Shown piece after piece: positions 33,769 to 43,148 of a stretch of 64,000 bases of DNA. The notes beneath the pieces are model-generated. The model did not search any database. It worked only from the letters and a program-made list of their open reading frames with translations, and was not told the origin of the DNA. The position numbers and the translations under genes are program-made. Every line of letters starts with the position of its first letter. Position 1 is the first letter of the stretch. The stretch is from an uncultured Serinicoccus sp. (GTDB lineage: Bacteria > Actinomycetota > Actinomycetes > Actinomycetales > Dermatophilaceae): positions 124,001 to 188,000 of the forward strand of contig NZ_CANMUA010000003.1 in the NCBI RefSeq assembly GCF_947500995.1. The letters are read 5' to 3'.

Positions 33769-34845
33769 TTGAGCCACCGGAGCAGCGCCACCCGCGCGAC
33801 GATCAACGATGTCGCACGAGCCGCCGAGGTCTCGCGGCAGACGGTGTCCAACGCGCTCAACAAGCCGCACCTGGTGCGGCCCGCGACCCTGGAGCGGGTG
33901 CGCGCGCAGATCGACCGCCTCGGCTACCTCCCCAGCCAGGCGGCGCAGGGCATGCGCAGCCAGCGCGCCGGGGCCATCGGCATCGAGATCAACGCGGTGC
34001 ACCGCGGGGCGTCGGACGTCGCCCAGCCCTTCCTCACCGACCTCACCGTCGCCGCTCCGCGGCACGACGTCCACCTCGTGCCCTTCGCCCACGGCTCCCG
34101 GTTCCCGGCTGTCGACGGCTACCGCGACATGGTCCGCCGGCGGCTGGTGGACGCCTTCGTGCTCGCCGACACGCACACCGGCGACCCGCGGCCGGAGTGG
34201 CTCCTCGGGGCCGGTATCCCGTTCGCCGCCTTCGGCCGCATCTACGACCACCCCGAGCTCGGGTGGTGGGCCGACGTCGACGGAGCCGCGGGGACCGCGC
34301 AGGCCGTCGAGCACCTGCACGACCGCGGGTACCGCACCGCCGCCTACCTCGGCTGGCCGTTGCACAAGGACGACTCCGAGGTCGCCGACACACGTCGCGA
34401 GGGCTGGCTGGTCCGGGCCCGGGAGCTGGGGACGGCGGGACCGGAGCTGACCTGCGAGCAGGACCTCGCGGACGCCACCCTGGCCGCCCGCACCCTCCTC
34501 GACCAGCTGGACCCGGGCGACGCCGTCGTCTGCGCCTCCGACCTCATCGCCCTCGGCGTGATGTACGCCGCGGCCGCGCGGGGGTGGCGCATCGGCCCCG
34601 ACCTCGGCGTCGTGGGCTTCGACGGCTCGTTGACCGCCGCCCGCCACGGCCTCACCTCGGTCTCGCAGCCGCTCCCGGACATCGCCGACACCCTGCTCGG
34701 ACTGCTCACCGACCAGCTGGCCGGGACGGCCGACGACCCCGGCGGCCGACTGCTGACCCCGACGCTGACCCCCGGCCCGTCCACGGACCGGACCACCGAG
34801 GCGACGGCATACACCCCCCTCCCCGCACCGGGGAACCGCCGGTGA
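33769..34845 (+). CDS. LacI-family transcriptional regulator
   Basis: 358 residues from TTG 33769, preceded by AGGGAGA. The helix-turn-helix is TINDVARAAEVSRQTVSNAL, with the hinge LGYLPSQAAQGM, followed by a periplasmic-binding-protein-like sugar domain (about 70-340, ending VVGFDGSLTAARHGLTSVSQ). In-frame ATGs further upstream would place the operator inside the coding region. It should regulate the flanking carbohydrate genes in response to their sugar. Confidence 0.9.
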   Translation: MSHRSSATRATINDVARAAEVSRQTVSNALNKPHLVRPATLERVRAQIDRLGYLPSQAAQGMRSQRAGAIGIEINAVHRGASDVAQPFLTDLTVAAPRHDVHLVPFAHGSRFPAVDGYRDMVRRRLVDAFVLADTHTGDPRPEWLLGAGIPFAAFGRIYDHPELGWWADVDGAAGTAQAVEHLHDRGYRTAAYLGWPLHKDDSEVADTRREGWLVRARELGTAGPELTCEQDLADATLAARTLLDQLDPGDAVVCASDLIALGVMYAAAARGWRIGPDLGVVGFDGSLTAARHGLTSVSQPLPDIADTLLGLLTDQLAGTADDPGGRLLTPTLTPGPSTDRTTEATAYTPLPAPGNRR

Positions 34846-34876
34846 CCACCGGCGCTCGAGAAGGAAGGCACCTGTC

Positions 34877-36130
34877 ATGAAGCGCACCACCCGTCTGTTC
34901 GCGATCGCCGCCATCGGTCCCCTCGCCCTGACCGCCTGCGGCGGCGACGGGTTCGAGGACTCGGCCGGCGGTGAGGCCGGCGAGTCGCAGGCCCCGGCGT
35001 CCGCCGAGGGGCCCGTCGAGCTCTCCATGCTCATCGCCTCCTCCGGCGACGCCGAGACCGACGCGGTCGAGGAGGCCGCCGCGGCCTGGGCCGAGGAGAG
35101 CGGCAACAGCGTCGAGGTGACGGTCGCCTCCGACATGAACCAGGAGCTGGCCCAGGGCTTCGCCGGTGGCAGCCCCGCCGACGTGTTCTACCTCGACGCC
35201 GGCGCCTTCGCCACCAACGCCGAGGCCGGCAACCTCTACGCCTACGAGGCGGAGGACAACGGCGACTTCTACGAGCCGCTGCGCGAGGCGTTCACCTACG
35301 AGGGCCAGCAGTACTGCGCGCCCAAGGACTTCTCGACCCTCGGCCTGGTCATCAACCAGACCATGTGGGAGGAGGCCGGCCTGGGCGAGGACGACGTGCC
35401 CACCACCTACGACGAGCTGATGCAGGTGGCCGACACCCTCACCACCGACGACGTCACCGGGCTGGTGCTCTCCCCGGGCATCGACCGGCTCGGCGCGTTC
35501 GTCGTCGGATCCGGCGGGTGGTGGATGAACGAGGACAACACCGAGCCCACCGCCGACACCCCCGAGGTGCTGCAGGGTCTGCAGGTGGCCCAGGACCTCG
35601 TGAGCTCGGGCTCGGGCGCCCTGTCCAGCCAGGTCGACACCGGCTGGGGCGGCGAGGCCTTCGGCACGGGCCGGGCGGCGATGACGATCGAGGGCAACTG
35701 GATCAAGGGCGCCATGCAGAACGACTACCCGGACGTCGACTACACGGTCGCCGAGCTCCCCGAGGGGCCGGCCGGACCGGGCACCCTGCTGTTCACGCAG
35801 TGCTGGGGCGTCGCGGCGCAGTCCGACGCCCAGGCCCAGGCAGTCGACCTCGTCAACCACCTGACGTCCGCCGAGCAGCAGATGGCCTTCGCCGACGCCT
35901 TCGGCGTCATGCCCTCACGCGAGTCGGTCTCCGAGGAGTACACCGAGGCCTACCCCGAGGACGCGGCCTTCATCGCGGGCGGTGACTACGGCCACGGGCC
36001 GATCAACGTGCCCGGGATCGCCGACGTCGTCGCGGACCTCAACTCCCAGCTGGAGAACATCGGCAACGCCGACCTGCAGTCCGTCGTCGAGTCCTTCGAC
36101 AGCAACGCCGAGGCGGTGCTGGGGCAGTGA
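34877..36130 (+). CDS. Carbohydrate ABC transporter substrate-binding lipoprotein
   Basis: 417 residues of the solute-binding family 1 (CUT1) type. Lipobox LALTAC with Cys21, an acidic linker, then WAEESGNSVEVTVASDMNQE and GGSPADVFYLDAGAFA, typical of maltose/oligosaccharide-binding proteins. It starts 31 bases after the lacI-type gene. Trp-rich WWMNEDN and GNWIKG are likely sugar-stacking sites. Ligand unidentified; an alpha-glucoside is inferred from the neighbouring glucosidase. Confidence 0.9.
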   Translation: MKRTTRLFAIAAIGPLALTACGGDGFEDSAGGEAGESQAPASAEGPVELSMLIASSGDAETDAVEEAAAAWAEESGNSVEVTVASDMNQELAQGFAGGSPADVFYLDAGAFATNAEAGNLYAYEAEDNGDFYEPLREAFTYEGQQYCAPKDFSTLGLVINQTMWEEAGLGEDDVPTTYDELMQVADTLTTDDVTGLVLSPGIDRLGAFVVGSGGWWMNEDNTEPTADTPEVLQGLQVAQDLVSSGSGALSSQVDTGWGGEAFGTGRAAMTIEGNWIKGAMQNDYPDVDYTVAELPEGPAGPGTLLFTQCWGVAAQSDAQAQAVDLVNHLTSAEQQMAFADAFGVMPSRESVSEEYTEAYPEDAAFIAGGDYGHGPINVPGIADVVADLNSQLENIGNADLQSVVESFDSNAEAVLGQ

Positions 36131-37221
36131 GGACCCGGGACCCGCAGCGCCAGCCGGTCGCCGGGTGGCTGTTCATCACACCGATGCTGGTCATCCTGGG
36201 GCTCTTCCTGGCGGCGCCGATCGTGATGGCGCTGTGGGTCTCGGTCTCGGACTGGACCGGACGCGGCAGCCCGTTCTCCGGCGAGGTGAGCTTCGTCGGC
36301 GCGCAGAACTACCGCGACCTGCTGGGCGCCGACGGGCTGGCCCGGCAGGACTTCATGACCTCCATGCGCAACACCTTCTACTACGTGCTGGGCGTCGTCC
36401 CGGTCCAGACGGTGCTGGCCCTGCTGCTGGCGGTGATCGTCAACCAGAAGTTCCTGCGCGGCAGGACCTTCTTCCGCACCGCCTTCTACTTCCCGTCGGT
36501 GGTCAGCTCGGTGGCCATCTCGCTGGTGTTCCTCTTCCTCTTCACCGGCACCGGCGCCGTCAACCAGTTCCTCGCCCTCTTCGGCATCTCCGGTCCGAAC
36601 TGGTTCGCCGACCCCCGCGGGGTGCTCCACGTCACCGGTGACGCGCTGGGCCTCTGGGAGGTCGGGTCACCCCCTCAGGCCCTGACCGGGACCGAGGTGC
36701 TCAGCCTGTCGTTGTGGGAGTGGATCTCCGGACCGTCGGTGGCGCTCTCGGCCATCATGCTGCAGGTCGTCTGGACCACGGCCGGCACCTTCATGCTCAT
36801 GTTCCTCGCGGCGTTGCAGGACCTGCCCGCCGAGGTCGACGAGGCCGCGATGGTCGACGGGGCCAACACGTGGCAGCGCTTCATGAACGTCACCGTGCCC
36901 CACCTGCGGCCGACGATCCTGCTCGTCCTGACCCTCGGCGTCATCGGGACCTGGCAGGTCTTCGACCAGGTCTACGTCATGACCGACGGCGGCCCGGCCA
37001 AGACCACCCTGACCCCCGCCTACCTGAGCTTCCAGACGGCCTTCACCAACCTCGACTTCCCCCGCGGCGCGGCCATCGCGTTCCTGCTCTTCGCGCTGAT
37101 CTTCCTGCTCACGCAGGCCCAGCGCTTCCTGCTGCGGGACAAGGACGAGGCGGCCCAGCGCCGCGCCGAGCGACGGCAGCGGCGCCAGCACCCGCGCACC
37201 CGGACGGAGACCCCCGCATGA
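36127..37221 (+). CDS. Carbohydrate ABC permease, MalF-like
   Basis: 364 residues from GTG 36127 (GTGA overlap with the binding-protein gene). About six helices, with the EAA loop VDEAAMVDGANTWQRFMNVTVP. A roughly 50-residue extracytoplasmic insertion (about 155-200) separates helices as in MalF-type subunits. The C-terminus is Arg-rich. It overlaps the next gene by four bases. Confidence 0.9.
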   Translation: MRTRDPQRQPVAGWLFITPMLVILGLFLAAPIVMALWVSVSDWTGRGSPFSGEVSFVGAQNYRDLLGADGLARQDFMTSMRNTFYYVLGVVPVQTVLALLLAVIVNQKFLRGRTFFRTAFYFPSVVSSVAISLVFLFLFTGTGAVNQFLALFGISGPNWFADPRGVLHVTGDALGLWEVGSPPQALTGTEVLSLSLWEWISGPSVALSAIMLQVVWTTAGTFMLMFLAALQDLPAEVDEAAMVDGANTWQRFMNVTVPHLRPTILLVLTLGVIGTWQVFDQVYVMTDGGPAKTTLTPAYLSFQTAFTNLDFPRGAAIAFLLFALIFLLTQAQRFLLRDKDEAAQRRAERRQRRQHPRTRTETPA

Positions 37222-38117
37222 GCACACCCACCCGGAGGCGTGACGCCACGGCGACGGCGGCCACAACCGGCACCGCCGCGGTCGGGGAGCGCGACTCGAG
37301 CATCAAGAAGGCGCTCGTCTACGCCGCGCTCCTGGCGTTCGCCATCATCTACATCTACCCCTTCGTCATCCAGCTGGTGACCGCGTTCAAGACGGACGCC
37401 GACGCGGTGGAGCACCCGCTGTCGCTGGTGCCCGACCCGTTCACCCTGGACGCGTGGTACCGGCTCCTGGAGACGCAGTTCCCGCTGTGGTTCACCAACT
37501 CGGTCGTCGTCACCCTGTTCGTCACGGTGATGCGGGTGCTCTTCTGCTCGATGGCGGGGTATGCCCTCGCCCGGCTGAAGTTCTACGGCCGGGACGCCGT
37601 CTTCACGGCGCTGCTGGCCCTGCTGTCGGTCCCCGGGATCGTCCTGCTCATCCCGAAGTTCCTCGTCATCAACTCGCTGGGCATCTACAACTCCTACGCG
37701 GCGCTCATCCTGCCCCTGGCGGTGGACGCCGCGGGGGTCTTCATCATGAAGCAGTTCTTCGAGCAGATCCCGCCCTCCATCGAGGAGGCCGCGCGGATCG
37801 ACGGGGCCGGGCCGTTCCGGACCTTCTGGTCCGTGGTGCTGCCGATGGCACGGCCCGCGCTCATCACGCTGACCATCCTCTCCTTCCAGGGCTCGTGGAA
37901 CGAGCTGGGGCACTTCATCATCGCCACCAACGACTCCAGCCTCTACACCCTGACGCGAGGCCTGGCGAGCCTCACCAGCGGTGGTCTGGGATCCGGCAAC
38001 CAGTTCCCCATCACGATGATGGCGGGGCTGCTCATGACGATCCCCACCGCCATCGTCTTCGTGGTCTTCCAGCGCTACTTCACCCAGGGCGCGAACGCCG
38101 GCGCCGAGAAGGGCTGA
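37218..38117 (+). CDS. Carbohydrate ABC permease, MalG-like
   Basis: 299 residues; six helices after a basic N-terminus, with the EAA loop IEEAARIDGAGPFRTFWSVV. It closes the importer operon. No ATP-binding gene is present next to it, so the transporter probably uses a shared MsmK/MsiK-type ATPase encoded elsewhere, as is common in actinomycetes. Strong terminators follow. Confidence 0.9.
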   Translation: MSTPTRRRDATATAATTGTAAVGERDSSIKKALVYAALLAFAIIYIYPFVIQLVTAFKTDADAVEHPLSLVPDPFTLDAWYRLLETQFPLWFTNSVVVTLFVTVMRVLFCSMAGYALARLKFYGRDAVFTALLALLSVPGIVLLIPKFLVINSLGIYNSYAALILPLAVDAAGVFIMKQFFEQIPPSIEEAARIDGAGPFRTFWSVVLPMARPALITLTILSFQGSWNELGHFIIATNDSSLYTLTRGLASLTSGGLGSGNQFPITMMAGLLMTIPTAIVFVVFQRYFTQGANAGAEKG

Positions 38118-38136
38118 AGTCCCTCTCGCGAGACGG

Positions 38137-38172
38137 CGAAGGGCCGCCACCCGGCAGGGTGGCGGCCCTTCG
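38137..38172. terminator. Strong bidirectional terminator hairpin 1
   Basis: CGAAGGGCCGCCACCC, four-base loop GGCA, and its perfect complement: a 16-pair stem ending CCCTTCG, twenty bases after the permease stop. It lies between convergent genes and can serve both. Confidence 0.85.
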
Positions 38173-38174
38173 TG

Positions 38175-38203
38175 GGTCCCGCGGCGCCCGGCGCCGCGGG
38201 ACC
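38175..38203. terminator. Terminator hairpin 2
   Basis: Two 14-base arms (38175-38188 and 38190-38203) form a perfect inverted repeat around a single base, starting three bases after hairpin 1 and ending just before the stop of the convergent nucleotidase gene. It is well placed as that gene's own terminator. Confidence 0.65.
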
Positions 38204-38210
38204 GTGCGGC

Positions 38211-40913
38211 TCAGAGGCCGTCGACGCGGCTCTCCGGGGCGGTGAGACCCGGGTTGTCCTGGAGGTAGTCCACCAGGTTGGCCAGGTCCTCCGGGCCCCC
38301 GACGACGTTGGTGCCCTCGGTGAAGGCGGTGAAGCTGTCACCACCCTCCTGGAGGAAGTTCAGGGTCGAGACGCGGTAGGTCTCACCCATCTCCAGCGGG
38401 ACGCCGTCCAGCGCCATGTCGCTCACCTTGCTGCCCTCGGGCTGGCTGTCGTCCCAGGTGTAGGTGAAGCCCTCCGAGACGCCCAGCGCGAGGTACTGGC
38501 GGCCGCGGTCGGGGACGTACTGCTGCTCGAGCACGGCCTTGACCTGCTCACCGGTCATGTCGATCGACACGATGATGTTGCCGAACGGCATGACGTTGTA
38601 GGCCTCCTGGTAGGTGACCTCGCCCGCCTCCTCGTCGTTGCTGATCTGGTCGACGAGCAGGCTCGCGCGCACCCCGCCGACGTTCATGAACGAGATCTGG
38701 GCCCCGCCCTCGTCGTCGCCGTCGGTGCCGGCGAGGATCGAGTCGGCGACCAGGTCGGCCATGGGGGTCTCGATGCCGCGGTCACCACCGGCGTCACCGG
38801 TGATGTCCTCGGCGACGGTGCCGACGACCTCGCCCGCGAGGACCTCGGCCCGGGCGACCCAGGTGTCGACGACCTCGGCCATCTCCGGGTCGTCCGCGAT
38901 GGACTGCAGCACCAGGTGGTTGTCGGCGTAGGCCCGGTCGCGGGTCACGTCACCGGAGGTGCGGGAGATGGTCAGCGCGGTCTCGGTGACCACACGGCCG
39001 TACTGGTTGGCGCTGGTCACCAGGCGGTCGGCACCGGCCGGGTCCGGGATCGAGCAGACGTAGGGCTGGTGGGTGTGGCCGGTGACCACGGCGTCGATGG
39101 CCGGGTCGAGGTTCTCGGCGATCTCGACGACCGGACCGGAGATGCCCTCGCACTGGTCGTAGGTGCCGGTCTGGTAGCCACCCTCGTGCAGCAGCACGAC
39201 GATCGACTCGACGCCCTGCTCCCGCAGCGCGGCGGCCTGGGCGTTGGCGGTCTCGACCTCGTCGAGGAAGTCGACGCTCGCGACCCCGCCGGGGCTGACG
39301 AGCGTCGGGGTCTCCTCCAGGGTCATGCCGATGAAACCGACGTCCACGCCGTCGACGGTGCGGACCTCGGTCGCGGGCAGGATGGACTCGCCGGTCTCCT
39401 TGTCCACGACGTTGGCTGCGAGCCACTGGAAGTCGGCCCCGTCGTAGGGCTCGTCACCGAAGCACCCGCGCTCGGGGTGGCAGCCGCCCTCCTGCATGCG
39501 CAGGAGCTCGTCCACACCCTCGTCGAACTCGTGGTTGCCGACGCCGGAGATGTCCAGGCCGGCGACCTCGAGGGTCTCCACCGAGGGCTCGTCCTGGAAG
39601 AGGCCGGACACGAAGGTCGACCCGCCGATGAGGTCACCCGCGGCCACCGTCAGCGTCTGGTCCTCGAAGGACCGGGTCCGCAGCGCGTCCAGGGTCGAGC
39701 TGAGGTTGACCGCGCCACCGACGAGGTTCTGGTCGGGGTCCTGCTCCTCGTCGAGCGTCCCGTCCTCCTCCTCGATGTGGCCGTGGTAGTCGTTGAACGA
39801 GAGCATCTGCACGACGAGCTCGTCGACCCAGACGGGCAGCCAGGTCTCCAGGGGCGTGGCCACGCCCTCGTCGGAGAGGGCTCCCTCGCCGCCGAAGAGC
39901 ACCAGGCCCTGGGGGGAGAGGCGGTCGAGCGCGCCGACCGTGGGTGCGGGCACCTCCGTGGCGCGGCTCAGCACGAGCGGGCCGCCGTGGTAGGCGGCCA
40001 GCGCCCCGCCGGTGAGCGCGTCCGGGTAGTCCTGGCCGCTGGCGAGGTAGGACACCGAGTCGAACTCGTAGGAGGAGGCCAGCGCCACGGCGGTCTCGTA
40101 GCGGTTGGCGCCGAACACGCGGGTGGTGTCGGGCACCAGGCCGGTGACGGCCTCCACGACGTCGTCGGAGACGGCGCCGGACCCACCGAGGACGACGACC
40201 GACTGCGGCTGCAGCGCAGCGATCGCCTCGGCCGTGCTGGGGCGCAGCTCGTCCGGGTCGGTGAGCAGCATGGGCGCGCCGTCACGCCCGGCGCGGGCAC
40301 CACCGGTGAGCGCGTCCGGGAAGTCGGTCCCGGTGGCGAGGTAGAGCACGGGGAGGCCGGTGGGGAAGAGCCCGGCGATCTCGGCGGAGGTGTCGTAGCG
40401 GTTCTCGCCCGAGACCCGCACCACCTCGGCCCCGAAGCCCTCGAGCTCGGTCTCCACCTCGGCGGAGACGGCCACGGTCCCGCCGACGACGATGATCTGG
40501 CTCGGTGCGAGGTCGGCCAGCGCCTCGGCGGTGGCGCTGGGCAGGGCGTCCTGCTTGGTCAGCAGCATCGGCACCGGGAGCCCGGCGGCCTCGGCGTTGT
40601 CCGGGCGGGACACCCCGCCGGCGGCACCGGCGGAGCCGGAGGGCATCTGCGCGCTGAGCGCGTCAGGGAAGGCCTGTCCGGAGGCGATGACCACGGTGCC
40701 CGTCGCCTCCTCGGGGAAGGCCCGGGCGATCTCGGCGGCGGTCTCGTAGCGGTCGGTGCCCGCGATGCGGTGCACCTGGGTGGGGTCCTCGATCTCGGGT
40801 GCCGTGGGCAGGCTGGGCGCGCTCGTCGCGGCGGCTGCACCGCCACCGACGAGGGCGACCGCTGCGCCGACGGCCACGAGGCCACGACGTGCGGAAGGGG
40901 TTCGGGGGGACAT
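38211..40913 (-). CDS. Exported 5'-nucleotidase/cyclic phosphodiesterase with N-terminal cell-wall-binding repeats
   Basis: 900 residues. Signal peptide (1-30), three CWB2-type cell-wall-binding repeats (about 47-340; each with a R(I/V)xGxxRYxTA start and VVVLGG-like end), then a metallophosphatase domain (MLSFNDYHGHIE, GVGNHEFDEG, TGHTHQPYV metal ligands) and the C-terminal 5'-nucleotidase domain (IETPMADLVADSI, MPFGNIIVSIDMTG). It should hydrolyse nucleotides at the cell surface for phosphate or nucleoside scavenging. ATG 40913 has GAGGAG about ten bases upstream; ATG 40931 is an alternative. Confidence 0.92.
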   Translation of the reverse strand: MSPRTPSARRGLVAVGAAVALVGGGAAAATSAPSLPTAPEIEDPTQVHRIAGTDRYETAAEIARAFPEEATGTVVIASGQAFPDALSAQMPSGSAGAAGGVSRPDNAEAAGLPVPMLLTKQDALPSATAEALADLAPSQIIVVGGTVAVSAEVETELEGFGAEVVRVSGENRYDTSAEIAGLFPTGLPVLYLATGTDFPDALTGGARAGRDGAPMLLTDPDELRPSTAEAIAALQPQSVVVLGGSGAVSDDVVEAVTGLVPDTTRVFGANRYETAVALASSYEFDSVSYLASGQDYPDALTGGALAAYHGGPLVLSRATEVPAPTVGALDRLSPQGLVLFGGEGALSDEGVATPLETWLPVWVDELVVQMLSFNDYHGHIEEEDGTLDEEQDPDQNLVGGAVNLSSTLDALRTRSFEDQTLTVAAGDLIGGSTFVSGLFQDEPSVETLEVAGLDISGVGNHEFDEGVDELLRMQEGGCHPERGCFGDEPYDGADFQWLAANVVDKETGESILPATEVRTVDGVDVGFIGMTLEETPTLVSPGGVASVDFLDEVETANAQAAALREQGVESIVVLLHEGGYQTGTYDQCEGISGPVVEIAENLDPAIDAVVTGHTHQPYVCSIPDPAGADRLVTSANQYGRVVTETALTISRTSGDVTRDRAYADNHLVLQSIADDPEMAEVVDTWVARAEVLAGEVVGTVAEDITGDAGGDRGIETPMADLVADSILAGTDGDDEGGAQISFMNVGGVRASLLVDQISNDEEAGEVTYQEAYNVMPFGNIIVSIDMTGEQVKAVLEQQYVPDRGRQYLALGVSEGFTYTWDDSQPEGSKVSDMALDGVPLEMGETYRVSTLNFLQEGGDSFTAFTEGTNVVGGPEDLANLVDYLQDNPGLTAPESRVDGL

Positions 40914-41268
40914 GCGTGGTGTTCTCCTCATGAGGGTGTCCGTCGCAGGTTCCTCGGCGAACCCGCCGGAAGCAACGTAGCCCATCGTCGGCCGCCCGCA
41001 CCTGACGAGAAGGTCACGGTCTGGTGAACCCGCGGAGGCACTCCCGTCTGACAGATGGTGCGTGAGGGGAGCATGTGGTCGATGGGGCAGCTGGGGTGAG
41101 ACGGATGACGACTTGGTAAAGAAGCGCTGGTGAGGGGTATCGCCGACGGCGAGGGCGACGTACGCTGAGCGCAGCGCCGGGCCGCCCCACCGAGGTGGTG
41201 GTCGGCGCTCGTCATGCACACGTCAGGTCGCCGCGGCGCCCACGAGACAGGTCAGGGGTCAGGAGTCG
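40914..41268. other. Divergent promoter region with hairpin
   Basis: A 355-base region between two exported-protein genes reading outward. I see no gene in it. It contains a TTGGTA at 41113-41118 with GGTATC 17 bases later that may be a plus-strand promoter, and a structured element at 41173-41209: outer arms AGCGCCG/CGGCGCT and an inner palindrome CCACC-GA-GGTGG (41187-41198). The hairpin could be a leader structure of the gene at 41269. Confidence 0.4.
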
Positions 41269-43134
41269 ATGGCAGGCACAGGGGGACGACGTCGGGGTGG
41301 GGTTCGCCTGCTCGCGACGTCGATGTTGACCGGGGCGCTCGCGCTCTCCTCGTCGATGGCGATCGCCGACGAGGAGCCGACGACCGATCCCGCCGCTCCG
41401 GTCGCCGCCGGCACCGGGGGCACGGCCGGGGCGGACGACGGTCAGGGTCAGACCGGCCCCACGGGTGATGCGCCCGCCGACGGCACCCAGCCGGACGGCA
41501 CCCAGAGCGCCGGCGCGCCGGTCGCCCCCGCCCCGGGAGGCGGCGGTTACTCGCACAGCGGGTCGCCCGCCGGGCCGGCGAGCTTCGTCCAGCTGCCGGA
41601 GGACCCCGCCTACCCCGTCCCCGCGCCCCCGCAGAACGACGACCTGCCGGTCGAGCTCGACGAGGACACGGCATACCAGAACCAGCTGTCCTGCGACCCC
41701 GAGGACCGCCCGGGGGTCATCGCCTTCGCCCTGCTGCTCACCGAGCACTACGGCCGCCCGGGGTGGACCGGTGCGCGCCCCTGCATCGACTACATGAGCC
41801 AGCACCACGACGGCCGTGCCCTGGACTGGCAGCTCGACGCCTCCGACCCGTACGACCGGCGCATCGGGGACGCCGCCGTGGCCTGGCTGACCGAGGACGA
41901 CGGCGAGATGATGCGCCGCTTCGGCATCGAGTACATCATCTGGAACGGCCTCGTCTTCATGAAGGACGACAACGAGTGGCGGCACTACGTCGGGCCCAGC
42001 CCGCACACCGACCACGTGCACCTGTCCTTCACCTGGGACGGCGCGATGATGCGGACCTCCTGGTGGACCGGCGTCGCGGTGACCCGGCCCGACCTCGGGC
42101 CCTGCGACACCGTCGCCCGCGAGTATGCCGCGCTGCACACCTTCCCCCGGTTCGAGCCGTGCGCCGACCCGGCCGTGGCCGCCCCCTCGACCGACCTCGC
42201 GCGGGTGCGCCCCGGCGAGTCGGGCCCGGGGGTGTCGATGCTCCAGTCCGTCCTCGGGATCGAGCCCACCGGGGTCCTGGACGCGCCCACCCGCACCGCC
42301 CTCGTCGAGTGGCAGGCCGAGCACGAGCTGCCGACCTCCGGCGTCGCGGACGCCCTGACCTACGCCGCCGCCCAGGGATCGGACCTGGAGGAGGTCCCGG
42401 CCTCGGCGTTCGCGGTCACCCCCGAGGACTGGCAGGTCTCGCAGTTCACCCCCTACAAGCGCACGACCCTGACGCAGGGCGAGCAGGGCAAGGCCGTGAC
42501 GGTGCTCCAGGAGGCCCTGGGCACCGAGCCCGACGGGGACTTCGGGCCGAAGACCGCCGAGGCGCTGGCCGAGTGGGAGCAGACCGTCCCGGTGCTCACC
42601 GAGCAGGCCGAGCGGCGCGGTGACGAGCCGGCCGTGGTCACCCCGCTCACCTGGGTCTACCTCGAGCGGGCGGCGCACCCGACCATGGTGCTGCGGGACG
42701 TCGAGCTCACCGAGGGCAGCCGCGACATCGGTGCCGACCCCGACGGCGAGCTCGCGGCCCGGGCCGCCCTCGAGGGCAGCGAGGACAGCCCCTACGCCGG
42801 CGGCGCGGTGGCCGTCCTCCAGGAGCTGCTCGGCGTCGAGGCGGACGGCAGCTACGGCCCGCTGACCGCGCAGGCCGTCCGCGAGATCCAGGAGAAGGCC
42901 GGGCTCGAGCCGACCGGTGAGGTCGACGGCCCGACCTGGGTCGCGGTCGAGGCGGCCGCGATCGACGCCGAGCGCGTCGCCGGTGCTCCCGGTCTGGAGG
43001 CCCAGCGGGCCCGCGAGGAGGCGGCGCGGGAGAAGGAGCGTCAGCAGCAGGAGGAGCAGGAGCGCGAGGCCGAGCTGGAGCGTCAGCGCGCCCTGGAGCA
43101 GCACGAGGCGGCCGTCGAGGGCGCCGGTCGCTGA
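41269..43134 (+). CDS. Exported VanY/M15-like peptidase-fold protein with peptidoglycan-binding repeats
   Basis: 621 residues. Signal peptide (about 1-33), Pro/Gly-rich linker, then a VanY-like domain (about 130-260): SQHHDGRALDW and SPHTDHVHLSF give the His/Asp/His zinc ligands of D,D-carboxypeptidase-like folds. Three peptidoglycan-binding type 1 repeats follow (about 310-365, 400-450, 500-565: GVLDAPTRTALVEWQ, GDFGPKTAEALAEWE, GSYGPLTAQAVREIQ), then a Glu/Arg/Gln-rich coiled coil to the end. Probable cell-wall remodelling enzyme. ATG 41269 is close behind AGGAG (three bases), so the start is somewhat uncertain. Confidence 0.85.
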   Translation: MAGTGGRRRGGVRLLATSMLTGALALSSSMAIADEEPTTDPAAPVAAGTGGTAGADDGQGQTGPTGDAPADGTQPDGTQSAGAPVAPAPGGGGYSHSGSPAGPASFVQLPEDPAYPVPAPPQNDDLPVELDEDTAYQNQLSCDPEDRPGVIAFALLLTEHYGRPGWTGARPCIDYMSQHHDGRALDWQLDASDPYDRRIGDAAVAWLTEDDGEMMRRFGIEYIIWNGLVFMKDDNEWRHYVGPSPHTDHVHLSFTWDGAMMRTSWWTGVAVTRPDLGPCDTVAREYAALHTFPRFEPCADPAVAAPSTDLARVRPGESGPGVSMLQSVLGIEPTGVLDAPTRTALVEWQAEHELPTSGVADALTYAAAQGSDLEEVPASAFAVTPEDWQVSQFTPYKRTTLTQGEQGKAVTVLQEALGTEPDGDFGPKTAEALAEWEQTVPVLTEQAERRGDEPAVVTPLTWVYLERAAHPTMVLRDVELTEGSRDIGADPDGELAARAALEGSEDSPYAGGAVAVLQELLGVEADGSYGPLTAQAVREIQEKAGLEPTGEVDGPTWVAVEAAAIDAERVAGAPGLEAQRAREEAAREKERQQQEEQEREAELERQRALEQHEAAVEGAGR

Positions 43135-43148
43135 TCGGCCCGTCCCGG

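Noticed and set aside
38172-41027. Open frame of about 950 codons antisense to the nucleotidase gene
   Set aside because: The opposite strand encodes a clear signal peptide, CWB2 repeats and metallophosphatase motifs; the antisense product is Val/Gly/Asp-rich with no domain.
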